Positions 7,967 through 13,884 of a stretch of 16,637 nt of DNA are shown here, piece by piece (position 1 is the stretch's first letter; every line of letters begins with the position of its first letter). The notes below the pieces were generated by a model. It was given only the letters and a program-made list of their open reading frames with translations, had not been told where the DNA came from and made no database searches. The position numbers were made by a program, and so were the translations under genes. The DNA comes from B75-G9 sp964564905 (GTDB lineage Archaea; Hadarchaeota; Hadarchaeia; Hadarchaeales; Hadarchaeaceae): positions 1-16,637 of the forward strand of contig CAZMCI010000021.1 in the NCBI GenBank assembly GCA_964564905.1, in the 5' to 3' direction.

Positions 7967-8046
7967 CTTTACACCTCCTAAAAAGCGATATTTAGCTCTA
8001 TCCGACCACCTCTCTCGTCAGTGCGCACAAAAATTGATTGGTAAGA

Positions 8047-8931
8047 TTATCGAGGGATACTCAGCAAATACTGCTCTACAGCATCTTTTATTTTCATCCC
8101 GGGAGGGGTCATTACCATCTGGACACCAAGTTGGCCCGCTACAGCAGACACATTTGGGCCAAATCTCCCGGCCAAAATATATCTCACGCCCTCATTGGCA
8201 AGCATCTGGACCACCGCAATCCCCACCCCACTAGGTGCGGAGAAGTACTGATTCGGAAGCGTGCGCACGTTTTTGATCTTTTTTCCATCGATCTCCAAAA
8301 CCGTGAAGGTGGGACATCTTCCAAACATTGGAGCTACCAAATCGTTTATCCCCCCAGCTCCCTGGCTCGCGACGCCGACCTTGAAGACACCCGTAGGTAC
8401 GGAAGGTCTCGGCATTGGTGCGGGAGGATATTGTACTGAAGGTGGCGCAAAAGGATATGGTCCCACACCTCGGCCCACACCCAGCCCCATGCCTCGACCC
8501 ATCCCACGACCCATGCCCATTCCGGGAGCAAAAGAAGGCGGAAAAGGGGGGGAAGCTTGGACCAACTCCTTAGCTTCCCTGCAGGCATCTTCCAGTGACG
8601 CCAACTTGGCCTTGTTTTCCACCAACTCGTTTATAGCATCTCTGACGGTCTTGGAAGAGGTCATATAAACTGCTATCCCCCTCTGAGCAAACAGCTGCAT
8701 GGCCTTTGGACCCATTCCTTGAGCCAATATCGCGTCCACGCCCCTCGACACTAGAACCTCAGCTGGTGTGGGCTCAAATCCAAGATGGGAACCTTGGTTC
8801 TCCACCGTACTCACGTTTTCTATCTTGCCATCTCTGATCTCTACCACTGTAAATACCTCACATCGTCCAAAGTGTGGGGAAACCGTTGCATCTAGCCCAC
8901 CGGGTGCATTTGATGGAACAGCAATTCTCAT
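8047..8931 (-). CDS. Fused two-domain NifX/NifB-like (DIM) protein with Gly-Met-Arg linker
   Basis: 294 residues with two dinitrogenase iron-molybdenum cofactor-binding (DIM, COG1433-type) domains. The first (about 1-105) has MRIAVPSN, VSPHFGRCEVF and a GVDAILAQGMGPKA segment. The second (about 185-290) has KVGVASQG, VAPMFGRCPTF and GVRYILAGRFGPNV. Between them is a low-complexity linker of about 70 residues with GMGMGRGMGRGMG and then Pro/Tyr-rich sequence. Single DIM proteins such as NifX, NafY or ORP bind Fe-Mo, Mo-Cu or Fe-S cofactors. Each domain here keeps the FGRC cysteine, a possible metal ligand. The ATG follows GGAAGGAG. A tandem fusion with a linker that copies the DUF5320 start is unusual and may join carrier and partner in one chain. 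No nitrogenase genes are seen. Confidence 0.85.
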   Translation of the reverse strand: MRIAVPSNAPGGLDATVSPHFGRCEVFTVVEIRDGKIENVSTVENQGSHLGFEPTPAEVLVSRGVDAILAQGMGPKAMQLFAQRGIAVYMTSSKTVRDAINELVENKAKLASLEDACREAKELVQASPPFPPSFAPGMGMGRGMGRGMGLGVGRGVGPYPFAPPSVQYPPAPMPRPSVPTGVFKVGVASQGAGGINDLVAPMFGRCPTFTVLEIDGKKIKNVRTLPNQYFSAPSGVGIAVVQMLANEGVRYILAGRFGPNVSAVAGQLGVQMVMTPPGMKIKDAVEQYLLSIPR

Positions 8932-8947
8932 GAAACTCCTTCCCCTT

Positions 8948-9292
8948 TTATTTGAAGTGCCTAATAACGGTATCTATAGCCTCGTGAACATTAATGCCCG
9001 GTTTCACTTTCACCGTTTGGATCTCTTTATCCTTAAGAAGTGTGGATATCCCCACACCGAACTCAGCGCCAACCACCACCTTGACTCGCTTATCGTAGAG
9101 CATCTTCACCGCGATTGGGCCTGCTCCAAACTCATAAGAAGCCGCTGGATTTTCCACAACTTTTGTGTTTTTGATCACTCCATCCTCAACGATAACTATG
9201 GTGAAGGTCGGGGCTCGGCCAAAGACTTCCGAAACCTTGTCCTCAAGACCCTTCGACCCTCTTGTAGCCACAGCTATCGTGATTTTACTCAA
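8948..9292 (-). CDS. Single-domain NifX/NifB-like (DIM) protein
   Basis: 114 residues, one complete DIM domain: KITIAVATRG, VSEVFGRAPTF, GPIAVKMLYDKRVKVVVGAEFG, and an end with KVKPGINVHEAID. Where the fused paralogue has FGRC, this one has FGRA, so the cysteine is lost. A nearby acid and glycine-rich loop remain. It may be a cofactor carrier with another ligand set, or an apo partner of the fused protein. The start is a TTG four bases after the stop of the upstream gene, with GAGGGA about 11 bases before; there is no better start in this frame. It is part of the same minus-strand operon, and the next gene follows after 16 bases. Confidence 0.85.
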   Translation of the reverse strand: MSKITIAVATRGSKGLEDKVSEVFGRAPTFTIVIVEDGVIKNTKVVENPAASYEFGAGPIAVKMLYDKRVKVVVGAEFGVGISTLLKDKEIQTVKVKPGINVHEAIDTVIRHFK

Positions 9293-9296
9293 GCAG

Positions 9297-9635
9297 TCAC
9301 TCTGTCCCTCTATCTTTTTTGGCCAGAGACTCCCTCAACTCCTTTATCCGCTCCTCAATGCCCTTGAGCTCTTCTTCCAGCTCGGCCTTGTACTCCTCCA
9401 ACGCCTCGATTTCCTGCTCGGGAGTTGGCGGAGGGGGTACAAAGGGAATGGGCGGATAGAGCACCGGTAACTGTTGGGAAGACTCCTGCGTGGTTTGCTG
9501 AGATTGGCGTTGTGTTTGTGGGTATTGAATGTAGGGCAAATATCCCATGTAAGGAGGATACGCCACGTATGGATTCATGTACCACATCCATCTCCAGCCG
9601 CGACCTCTTCCCCAGCCGAAACCCGGCCACCACAT
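9297..9635 (-). CDS. DUF5320-like Trp/Tyr/Pro-rich protein with C-terminal coiled coil
   Basis: 112 residues. It starts MWWPGFGWGRGRGW and continues with a Tyr/Pro-rich part (NPYVAYPPYMGYLPY), a Gln/Ser-rich spacer and PPIPFVPPPP. Residues about 75-108 are a charged helix (EQEIEALEEYKAELEEELK) likely to form a coiled coil. This order, an aromatic Gly-rich start followed by a helix of Leu and Glu, is that of DUF5320 proteins found near DIM and MinD genes. There is no signal peptide or membrane segment. GGAGGTG precedes the ATG. Its first 42 bases are identical to the start of the neighbour at 9665-9976, which shows a recent duplication or gene conversion. The function is unknown; oligomerization through the helix is likely. 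Confidence 0.7.
   Translation of the reverse strand: MWWPGFGWGRGRGWRWMWYMNPYVAYPPYMGYLPYIQYPQTQRQSQQTTQESSQQLPVLYPPIPFVPPPPTPEQEIEALEEYKAELEEELKGIEERIKELRESLAKKDRGTE
9594..9635 (-). repeat. 42-bp direct repeat, copy 1 (gene start)
   Basis: Identical over 42 bases to 9935-9976. It covers the first 14 codons, from the ATG, of the DUF5320-like gene (MWWPGFGWGRGRGW). The identity stops just upstream of the ATG, and the amino acids diverge after it. Confidence 0.9.
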
Positions 9636-9664
9636 ACTATTTCACCTCCTTCTTTGTTCACTCG

Positions 9665-9976
9665 TCAATATATCGCATATGGGTACTTCGAAAACGTCCC
9701 ATAAGAGGGTGCATAGCTGGGGTACCCATATCCCCATGGAGTATAACCGTAGTATCCATAGAAAGCAGGATTAGCCCACCACCATCTCGGAAGCCAAGGA
9801 AAGCGGGCACAAACGTATGGATTGCCCCACCATCCGGCTCCCCAGCCAAAGCCAAACACCCAACCTGGTCTCTGCCATGGCGGTAAGTAGCTGAAGGGGC
9901 CTCTGCCCGGCCAAGGACCAAACCAGCCTCTGCCCCAGCCGCGACCTCTTCCCCAGCCGAAACCCGGCCACCACAT
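9665..9976 (-). CDS. Extremely Trp/Gly/Tyr-rich small protein
   Basis: 103 residues, 16 of them Trp and 13 Tyr. It starts MWWPGFGWGRGRGWGRGW, has a WWW triplet at residues 65-67 and ends in Tyr-Gly-Pro repeats (FYGYYGYTPWGYGYP). It has one cysteine (residue 56), very few charged residues except Arg, and no hydrophobic membrane segment of the usual kind. It is the first gene of the MinD/DIM operon and shares its start with the gene at 9297. The reading frame is supported by the paralogue, by AGAGGTGG before the ATG and by a promoter just upstream. I know no function. Possible roles are a cofactor scaffold, a stacking or condensate-forming partner, or an envelope protein. All of these are guesses. 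Confidence 0.7.
   Translation of the reverse strand: MWWPGFGWGRGRGWGRGWFGPWPGRGPFSYLPPWQRPGWVFGFGWGAGWWGNPYVCARFPWLPRWWWANPAFYGYYGYTPWGYGYPSYAPSYGTFSKYPYAIY
9935..9976 (-). repeat. 42-bp direct repeat, copy 2 (gene start)
   Basis: Identical to 9594-9635 and covers the first 14 codons of the Trp-rich gene. The 341-base spacing equals one gene plus its gap, as expected from tandem duplication and later divergence of the rest. Confidence 0.9.
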
Positions 9977-9993
9977 CCATTACCACCTCTATT

Positions 9994-10020
9994 TGTGCTA
10001 TTGCACATAATTATATTTAA
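9994..10020 (-). promoter_or_regulatory. Promoter of the MinD/DIM operon with palindromic operator candidate
   Basis: Read on the minus strand, a TATA-like box TTAAATATAATTA (about 10008-10020) is followed at once by the perfect palindrome TGTGCAATAGCACA (9994-10007; arms TGTGC/GCACA, 4-base centre). The ribosome site and ATG at 9976 follow. A palindrome just downstream of TATA, where transcription begins, is a usual place for an archaeal repressor. The regulator could be the DUF134 protein next door, but its own upstream palindrome has a different sequence. Confidence 0.5.
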
Positions 10021-10044
10021 GCTTTTTGGTTCATGAGCGCATTT

Positions 10045-10715
10045 TCATCCATCTAAAATTATTTCCAATCCAGCCTCCCCGCGCACGTAAGCCTCAGGAA
10101 ACATCTTGGCTATCTTCTCTTTGTTTACCGTGCAGTGAGTAGCTACGATCAAGCCAAGTCCCCTCAAAATATCGTACTCATCAAAACCGTGCATACCACC
10201 AACAATGCCCCATATTCTCCCAAACTTGGAAGCCACCGAGAAAATATTTTTGACGCCTGGATGGGAACATCCGACCAGAATCACCNNNNNNNNNNCACCA
10301 GACCTCGTCGGGTGTGTAGGACCAAGGACTGTTCTTTAAGTTCCTCACCAACCTCTCCCGTGGTCCAGATTTCCTTCCGTATCTTCTGAGGCCCAGTGAC
10401 TTCGTGCAGGTCAACCTTGGAAGCTAACTCCTCCCTTAAATGCCTTGAGAACGAGTGAGGAACGTAAACTTCCATATGGCGTCTCATGATGTGGGGGAGT
10501 CCGCCTAGGTGATCCCAGTGAGCGTGGGAGATAACAACTATATCTATGTCTTCCGGCTCAACACCGAACTTCCTAAGATTTGAAATCAAAACGTTTCCGT
10601 CCCACCCCGTGTCGAACAATATCCTCTCGTCCTCGAGCTCCACCAAACACGCAAAACCCCATCCTCGTTCAAACCCCGGCCTGGCCTCGTTATCGTACAC
10701 GATTCTCAGCTTCAT
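10045..10715 (-). CDS. Metallo-beta-lactamase-fold hydrolase, interrupted by an N gap
   Basis: The N-terminal part has MKLRIVYDNEA, the metal-binding motif SHAHWDHLGG (His-x-His-x-Asp-His) and VLHTRRGLV. The part after the gap has ILVGCSHPGVKNI, GGMHGF and VATHCT. Together this is the COG1237-type family that includes the 7,8-dihydropterin-6-methyl-(ribofuranosyl)aminobenzene phosphate synthase-related proteins. Its exact substrate here is unknown. The two parts are in different frames with ten Ns between them. If the CACC present on both flanks is treated as an overlap and the Ns are dropped, the frame becomes exactly 219 codons, reading RGLVILVGCSHPG. I chose the ATG at 10715; a GTG at 10724 is possible. 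The start lies inside the end of the DUF134 gene, so the two are co-transcribed. Confidence 0.8.
10286..10295. other. Assembly gap (10 Ns)
   Basis: Ten undetermined bases inside the hydrolase gene. The plus-strand flanks are TCACC before and CACCAG after, so CACC is present on both sides. This fits two contigs that overlap by four bases and were joined with a placeholder. Confidence 0.9.
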
Positions 10716-11085
10716 TTTTATCACGTGATGTCATCTCATCCGATCCCCTTCGGCGTGGAGGTGAGGGGGTGAGGACCAGCAGACGGCGCTCTACAAGCAT
10801 ACGAGCCACCTTGTTCCTAGCGCTTTCCAGACATCGCCACACAGTACCTCGAGAAACTCCCATCCGATCCGCTGCTTCCTCCTGATTTAATCCCTCATGA
10901 TATATGAGGCGAAATGCCTCGTACTCGTCGTAGCTCATGTAAATCGGATCGGTTTGTAGTAGAGGAAATCCGTTCGGATCTACCGGAGCAAACCTCATTG
11001 TGCCAGGGATCACGCGGACGAACCTAGGTTTCATTGGTCTTCCCGGACCGCTCCAGCGGAGAGACCACCTGCGCCTCATATGCAT
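10690..11085 (-). CDS. DUF134 (UPF0251) predicted helix-turn-helix DNA-binding protein
   Basis: About 131 residues. The first part, GRPMKPRFVRVIPG and a Pro-rich stretch, is typical of the family. The middle has MSYDEYEAFRLIYHEGLNQEEAADRMGVS, a sigma-region-4-like helix-turn-helix, then GTVWRCLESARNKVARML as the recognition helix region. DUF134 genes very often lie beside DIM, DUF5320 and MinD genes and are thought to regulate them. The tail after LVLTPSPPRRRGSDE is basic or polar and overlaps the start of the hydrolase gene. Starts at 11085 and 11079 are both ATG and fit equally well. There is no clear ribosome site. The inverted repeat at 11109-11125 may be its own operator. Confidence 0.85.
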   Translation of the reverse strand: MHMRRRWSLRWSGPGRPMKPRFVRVIPGTMRFAPVDPNGFPLLQTDPIYMSYDEYEAFRLIYHEGLNQEEAADRMGVSRGTVWRCLESARNKVARMLVERRLLVLTPSPPRRRGSDEMTSRDKNEAENRVR

Positions 11086-11108
11086 CAATACAGTTTTTGT
11101 TCATTTGC

Positions 11109-11125
11109 ACGTAATAACTTTACGT
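11109..11125. promoter_or_regulatory. Palindromic operator candidate upstream of the DUF134 gene
   Basis: ACGTAATAACTTTACGT is a perfect inverted repeat with 6-base arms (ACGTAA/TTACGT) around 5 bases. It lies 24-40 bases before the DUF134 start, where a repressor would block the start of transcription. It overlaps the first of two AATAACTTT direct repeats. Confidence 0.5.
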
Positions 11126-11150
11126 CGGAGCGATACCTCTCAATAACTTT
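11113..11150. repeat. AATAACTTT direct repeat pair
   Basis: The nine bases AATAACTTT occur at 11113-11121 and again at 11142-11150, a spacing of 29 bases or a little under three helical turns. Together with the palindrome this suggests a two-site regulator-binding region for the DUF134-MBL transcript. It could also be chance in an AT-rich stretch. Confidence 0.3.
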
Positions 11151-11212
11151 CGGTTGGTGTCGTAAGACAATTTAGAGGAAGCTAAATATCAAGAGAGCCG
11201 TATCTGTTGTCT

Positions 11213-11265
11213 CTTTTTAACTTCTGCGGCGGGGCCCCCTCTGCGAAAGCTGGGGGATGAAGGCC
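11213..11265 (+). mobile_element. IS200/IS605-like right-end hairpin, inverted copy of bases 1-56
   Basis: TTTTTAACTTCTGCGGCGGGG, then a stem (37-41 with 52-56, and 43-44 with 49-50, in 112xx numbering) capped by a GAAA tetraloop, then GGGGGATGAAGGCC. It matches the minus strand of bases 1-56 in order, spacing and hairpin, while the loop differs as GAAA against GAGA. That is the pattern of a conserved RNA or transposon-end structure. A TATA-like CTAAATATC (about 11182-11190) lies some 25 bases upstream, so it could begin a transcript. Confidence 0.45.
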
Positions 11266-11455
11266 ACTTTCCCGTTTATAAGGAACCTTTCCCCAAACAC
11301 CTCCCGGGTAGGAAGGAGCTACCCCAGATTTACGCCTGTGGAGATCGGGACCTCCGTAACCTCTCGCAGGTTCGCAAGGCTGAAAGCGCCGGCGGGCAAG
11401 CGGACAACCGCACCTGTGGGGGGATCAAGTCCCGTCGCAGAAGCAGGAATCTGGA
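11266..11455 (+). ncRNA. GC-rich structured stretch, TnpB-tail or omega-RNA-like
   Basis: One frame is open through here and reads TPVEIGTSVTSRR and GGSSPVAEAGIW. The DNA ends GTCGCAGAAGCAGGAATCT. A Pro/Gly-rich tail followed by GAAGCAGGAATC is typical of the 3' end of IS605-type tnpB genes, where the coding end doubles as the guide-like omega RNA. No upstream tnpB body or zinc-finger cysteines are present, so at best this is a remnant. Many short complementary arms (for example GGTAGGAAGGAGCTACC) suggest that the RNA would fold. I could not match it to RNase P, SRP RNA, tRNA or rRNA by eye. Confidence 0.35.
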
Positions 11456-11594
11456 GCACCCAACAGGGAAAAGCTTCCGCGAAACGCGCTCCGAGCAGAG
11501 GCGGTGAAGGACGTAACGTGAAGGAAAAGCGGAAGCCCCTGCGCGTGCGGGGACCAGGTCACAAAAGCGTCACCGAAAGGGCCAAGGGGGAACC
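11456..11594 (+). other. GC-rich unassigned sequence before the coiled-coil gene
   Basis: There is no recognizable gene. It contains GTGAAGGA twice (near 11503 and 11518), a hairpin-like CCCCTGCGCGTGCGGGG, and two GTCAC words separated by AAAAGC. The last bases, AAGGGGGAACC, hold the ribosome site for the gene at 11595. It may be the 3' part of the structured stretch upstream or the leader of that gene. Confidence 0.3.
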
Positions 11595-11969
11595 ATGAGC
11601 AAGGGTTTGGTTATATCCGACGTCATCCGTTCCATGATGCGAATGGGTTTTCCACATGACGAGATTTACGATGTGCTATCCGGAGCGGGCGTTCCTGGAG
11701 AGCACGTACAGCTTCTCATCGATCGGATCTCGGCAGAGTTTCACGATATGGGTATAGAACCACAAACCTCACGACTAGCAAGGGAGATCCAAGATATCTT
11801 TAAAATTGAGCTGGAAGAGACATTGTCAAATATCCTATCGCATGCGAGCCTAATTTCCAGGGAGATAATATCAATCAAAACTGAAATGGAAAAACTTAAC
11901 AAACGCGTGATCGATCTTCAGAGGTTCGTCCGTCGGGCTAACTCGAGATCGAAAACGGCCTCAGGCTGA
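11595..11969 (+). CDS. Small helical / coiled-coil protein, unknown function
   Basis: 124 residues with no family I can name. Residues 1-50 are helical and amphipathic (DVIRSMMRMGFPHDEIYDVL, then GVPGEHVQLLIDRI), rather like a small UBA- or CUE-type helical bundle. Residues 60-115 form a long charged helix with a heptad-like pattern (EIQDIFKIELEETL, then EMEKLNKRVIDLQRFV), probably a coiled coil. There is no signal peptide or membrane segment. AAGGGGG lies seven bases before the ATG. The 3' end overlaps the convergent pilin-like operon by 32 bases. It could be a cytoplasmic partner of that system, but only its position suggests this. Confidence 0.7.
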   Translation: MSKGLVISDVIRSMMRMGFPHDEIYDVLSGAGVPGEHVQLLIDRISAEFHDMGIEPQTSRLAREIQDIFKIELEETLSNILSHASLISREIISIKTEMEKLNKRVIDLQRFVRRANSRSKTASG

Positions 11970-13884
11970 TTACGACCACCCTTATGCTAAATGGTTCGTC
12001 CGGCATTTCCCATCTGTAGGCAAGCGGTTTATGAACATGACCAAATCCATAAGGTCGTGGCAGGGTTGGATTGTCGTAGTCGAATATCTCCTCCACCACG
12101 TTTGGGTCTAACTCAAGTGTGATTTCCCACTGACCCCACCAGAGCGTTACGCCTATGAACCATAGCGGAACCGGTGTAGCAGTCGGAGAACCACACCAGC
12201 CAGCTGGATCCTCGCGTCTGTAAGTTATACTTTTTACCTCGAAATCATGAAACACCGAAACTCCCGGAGATCTGTGGATGGGCTGGGGAGGCATGAGCTC
12301 GTAGAACTCTTCACGACCGGTTTCAAACTCTGGAGGATTTCCAGCCAATCTCAAAACAAGTTCCTCATCCACCTCAAGTTCGGCTGAGGTCGGTTCATAC
12401 TGCTGTGACAAGGTTTTCATCTGATTAAGGTCCTCTCTCGCCTTTTCCAATACAAATTTTAGCGTGCCAATCGTCCCGTTGCTCTCGTCCCATATGTAAA
12501 CAGGGATCGACTCCCCCGTTGACTTGGGCGGATCACCCGCATACACCGTGAATGTCACCCACCGCTCTGGGTCAGACCGAGAGAGTATCAAATCGATTGA
12601 AGAGATGGTTTGCGCTGAAATTTCGCTAAAGGAGGATTCGGCTCCATCTTTACTCAGTTCGACTAAATCCGCTATGGATCGTTCCAACCGAAAAAGTTCA
12701 GCCGACACCCCTTTTGTTCCTAGTTCTATCTGCTCCTTCAGAGATGGGTAATCCTCGGACAAGCTCCGAGACGTGAAAGATTGGTACAATGCATCCATCA
12801 CCACATTGTTTGAGCAATGACTTTCTACGAATTCCAGAAGTTGATTGAAGTGATCCTCGACGGCCGAAATTTCCCCTCGCGCATCCGCCACATGGTCGAC
12901 TGCATTTTTAAGCATCCGACGTGTGTTCTCAGATGACGATGCTTTCATATCCTCTGCCATCCTAATACATCGTTTCGCTTCTTCCAGATTGGCTGCGGCA
13001 CCTTCGAGACTGCTCAGGGCGAGATCGATATATTCACGTATTGTATCCACATCAACTGCGCTTATGGGTGTAACCATGACCGTGCGCTCTCTTAGCCAAG
13101 CGAGCTTGCTACTCGACCCGCCAACCCCCTCAGCCAGCTTCTCCGCGATTGTCCAATAATCTGCGGAACCGAAAGTGTTGAATTCGTGAATCCCCCAAGC
13201 TGTTTCGAAGAATGCCCGACTCCGAGAATCGTCTAGGTGTACCTTTCCTTTCAGCCATGCCTCGCCCCACGCGGTGAGATATTCCATTATCCCCCACCAA
13301 GTCGCTATATCTCCCCGCCTTTTCACGAATTCATCCATCTGCTCTTGGAGCAGAAAATAGCGAGAGTCGATGAACGTCACGACATTTTCCATTGGAGTGA
13401 CCACCGAAAGAGAATTATCACGGGATTTGAGCCTCAGCCTGCTCCCTTCCGGCAGGCCCCCACATGCCACCATGTAGCCTCCATCAATCTCTTCTATATT
13501 TACGCTTGGCCACGTGTTCAAACTTGGCACATCAAGCTCGACCCGAGAGTCATGTTTGGAATACCATGACCCGAGTTCAGTTACTCGTTCGGCAAAATAT
13601 CCCGTTGCAAGCTGTTTGATGGCGTGCATCCTAGTAACGTCATCATAGTCATCCGCCCGTTTGCTTACCTCCCAGAGTGCCCTGTAAACAGCGTATTTCA
13701 GGGCAGTTTTGATATCACCTCTGATTTCCACCATAAACGCCAGAAGCGCAGAGTCGGAAACCTTGTCCACTGTGCTGAGAGATCTCTGATGCCGTGCCCA
13801 TGCAGCTTGGCCAACCATTCCGACCACGAGGAGCACTATGAGGACACCCGCGGCGCTGAACGGCATAAATCCCCTTGCCCTCAT
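11938..13884 (-). CDS. Large membrane-anchored pilin-like protein, unknown family
   Basis: 648 residues. The N-terminus MRARGFMPFSAAGVLIVLLVVGMV is a short basic-Gly head followed by one hydrophobic helix, as in archaeal class III (type IV pilin-like) signal sequences. The rest should lie outside. A mostly helical region follows, with a long coiled-coil-like stretch at roughly residues 280-350 (LEEAKRCIRMAEDM, AVEDHFNQLLEFVES), then a beta-rich, Pro/Trp-rich C-terminal part (PLWFIGVTLWWGQWEITLELDP). The ATG at 13884 overlaps the previous stop as ATGA; the GTG at 13893 has poor spacing to GGAG. As the last and largest gene of the operon it may be a tip protein or surface assembly factor. No enzyme motif is seen. 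Confidence 0.75.
   Translation of the reverse strand: MRARGFMPFSAAGVLIVLLVVGMVGQAAWARHQRSLSTVDKVSDSALLAFMVEIRGDIKTALKYAVYRALWEVSKRADDYDDVTRMHAIKQLATGYFAERVTELGSWYSKHDSRVELDVPSLNTWPSVNIEEIDGGYMVACGGLPEGSRLRLKSRDNSLSVVTPMENVVTFIDSRYFLLQEQMDEFVKRRGDIATWWGIMEYLTAWGEAWLKGKVHLDDSRSRAFFETAWGIHEFNTFGSADYWTIAEKLAEGVGGSSSKLAWLRERTVMVTPISAVDVDTIREYIDLALSSLEGAAANLEEAKRCIRMAEDMKASSSENTRRMLKNAVDHVADARGEISAVEDHFNQLLEFVESHCSNNVVMDALYQSFTSRSLSEDYPSLKEQIELGTKGVSAELFRLERSIADLVELSKDGAESSFSEISAQTISSIDLILSRSDPERWVTFTVYAGDPPKSTGESIPVYIWDESNGTIGTLKFVLEKAREDLNQMKTLSQQYEPTSAELEVDEELVLRLAGNPPEFETGREEFYELMPPQPIHRSPGVSVFHDFEVKSITYRREDPAGWCGSPTATPVPLWFIGVTLWWGQWEITLELDPNVVEEIFDYDNPTLPRPYGFGHVHKPLAYRWEMPDEPFSIRVVVISLRPFSISS

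Noticed and set aside
8261..8668. Plus-strand open frames across the DIM genes and similar long antisense frames elsewhere
   Set aside because: They run opposite strongly conserved genes, follow the GC bias of those genes and match nothing.
6111..9292. Nitrogenase cofactor locus
   Set aside because: DIM and MinD families are shared with nitrogenase biosynthesis, but no nifH, nifD, nifK, nifE, nifN or radical SAM nifB is seen here.
10045..10715. Hydrolase as a true frameshift pseudogene
   Set aside because: The frame break falls exactly at the N run, and merging the flanking CACC restores the family motif.
11213..11594. RNase P RNA or SRP RNA
   Set aside because: The conserved RNase P words (GGAAAGTCC-type, ACAGAAA) and the SRP helix 8 words (GGTCAGG with GGAAGGAGCAGC) are not present on either strand.
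11257..11598. Open frame of 113 codons through the GC-rich stretch
   Set aside because: The product is low-complexity, basic, and has no fold or ribosome site of its own. Its TPVEIG and EAGIW pieces look like a transposase tail, so I treat it as remnant or RNA, not a gene.
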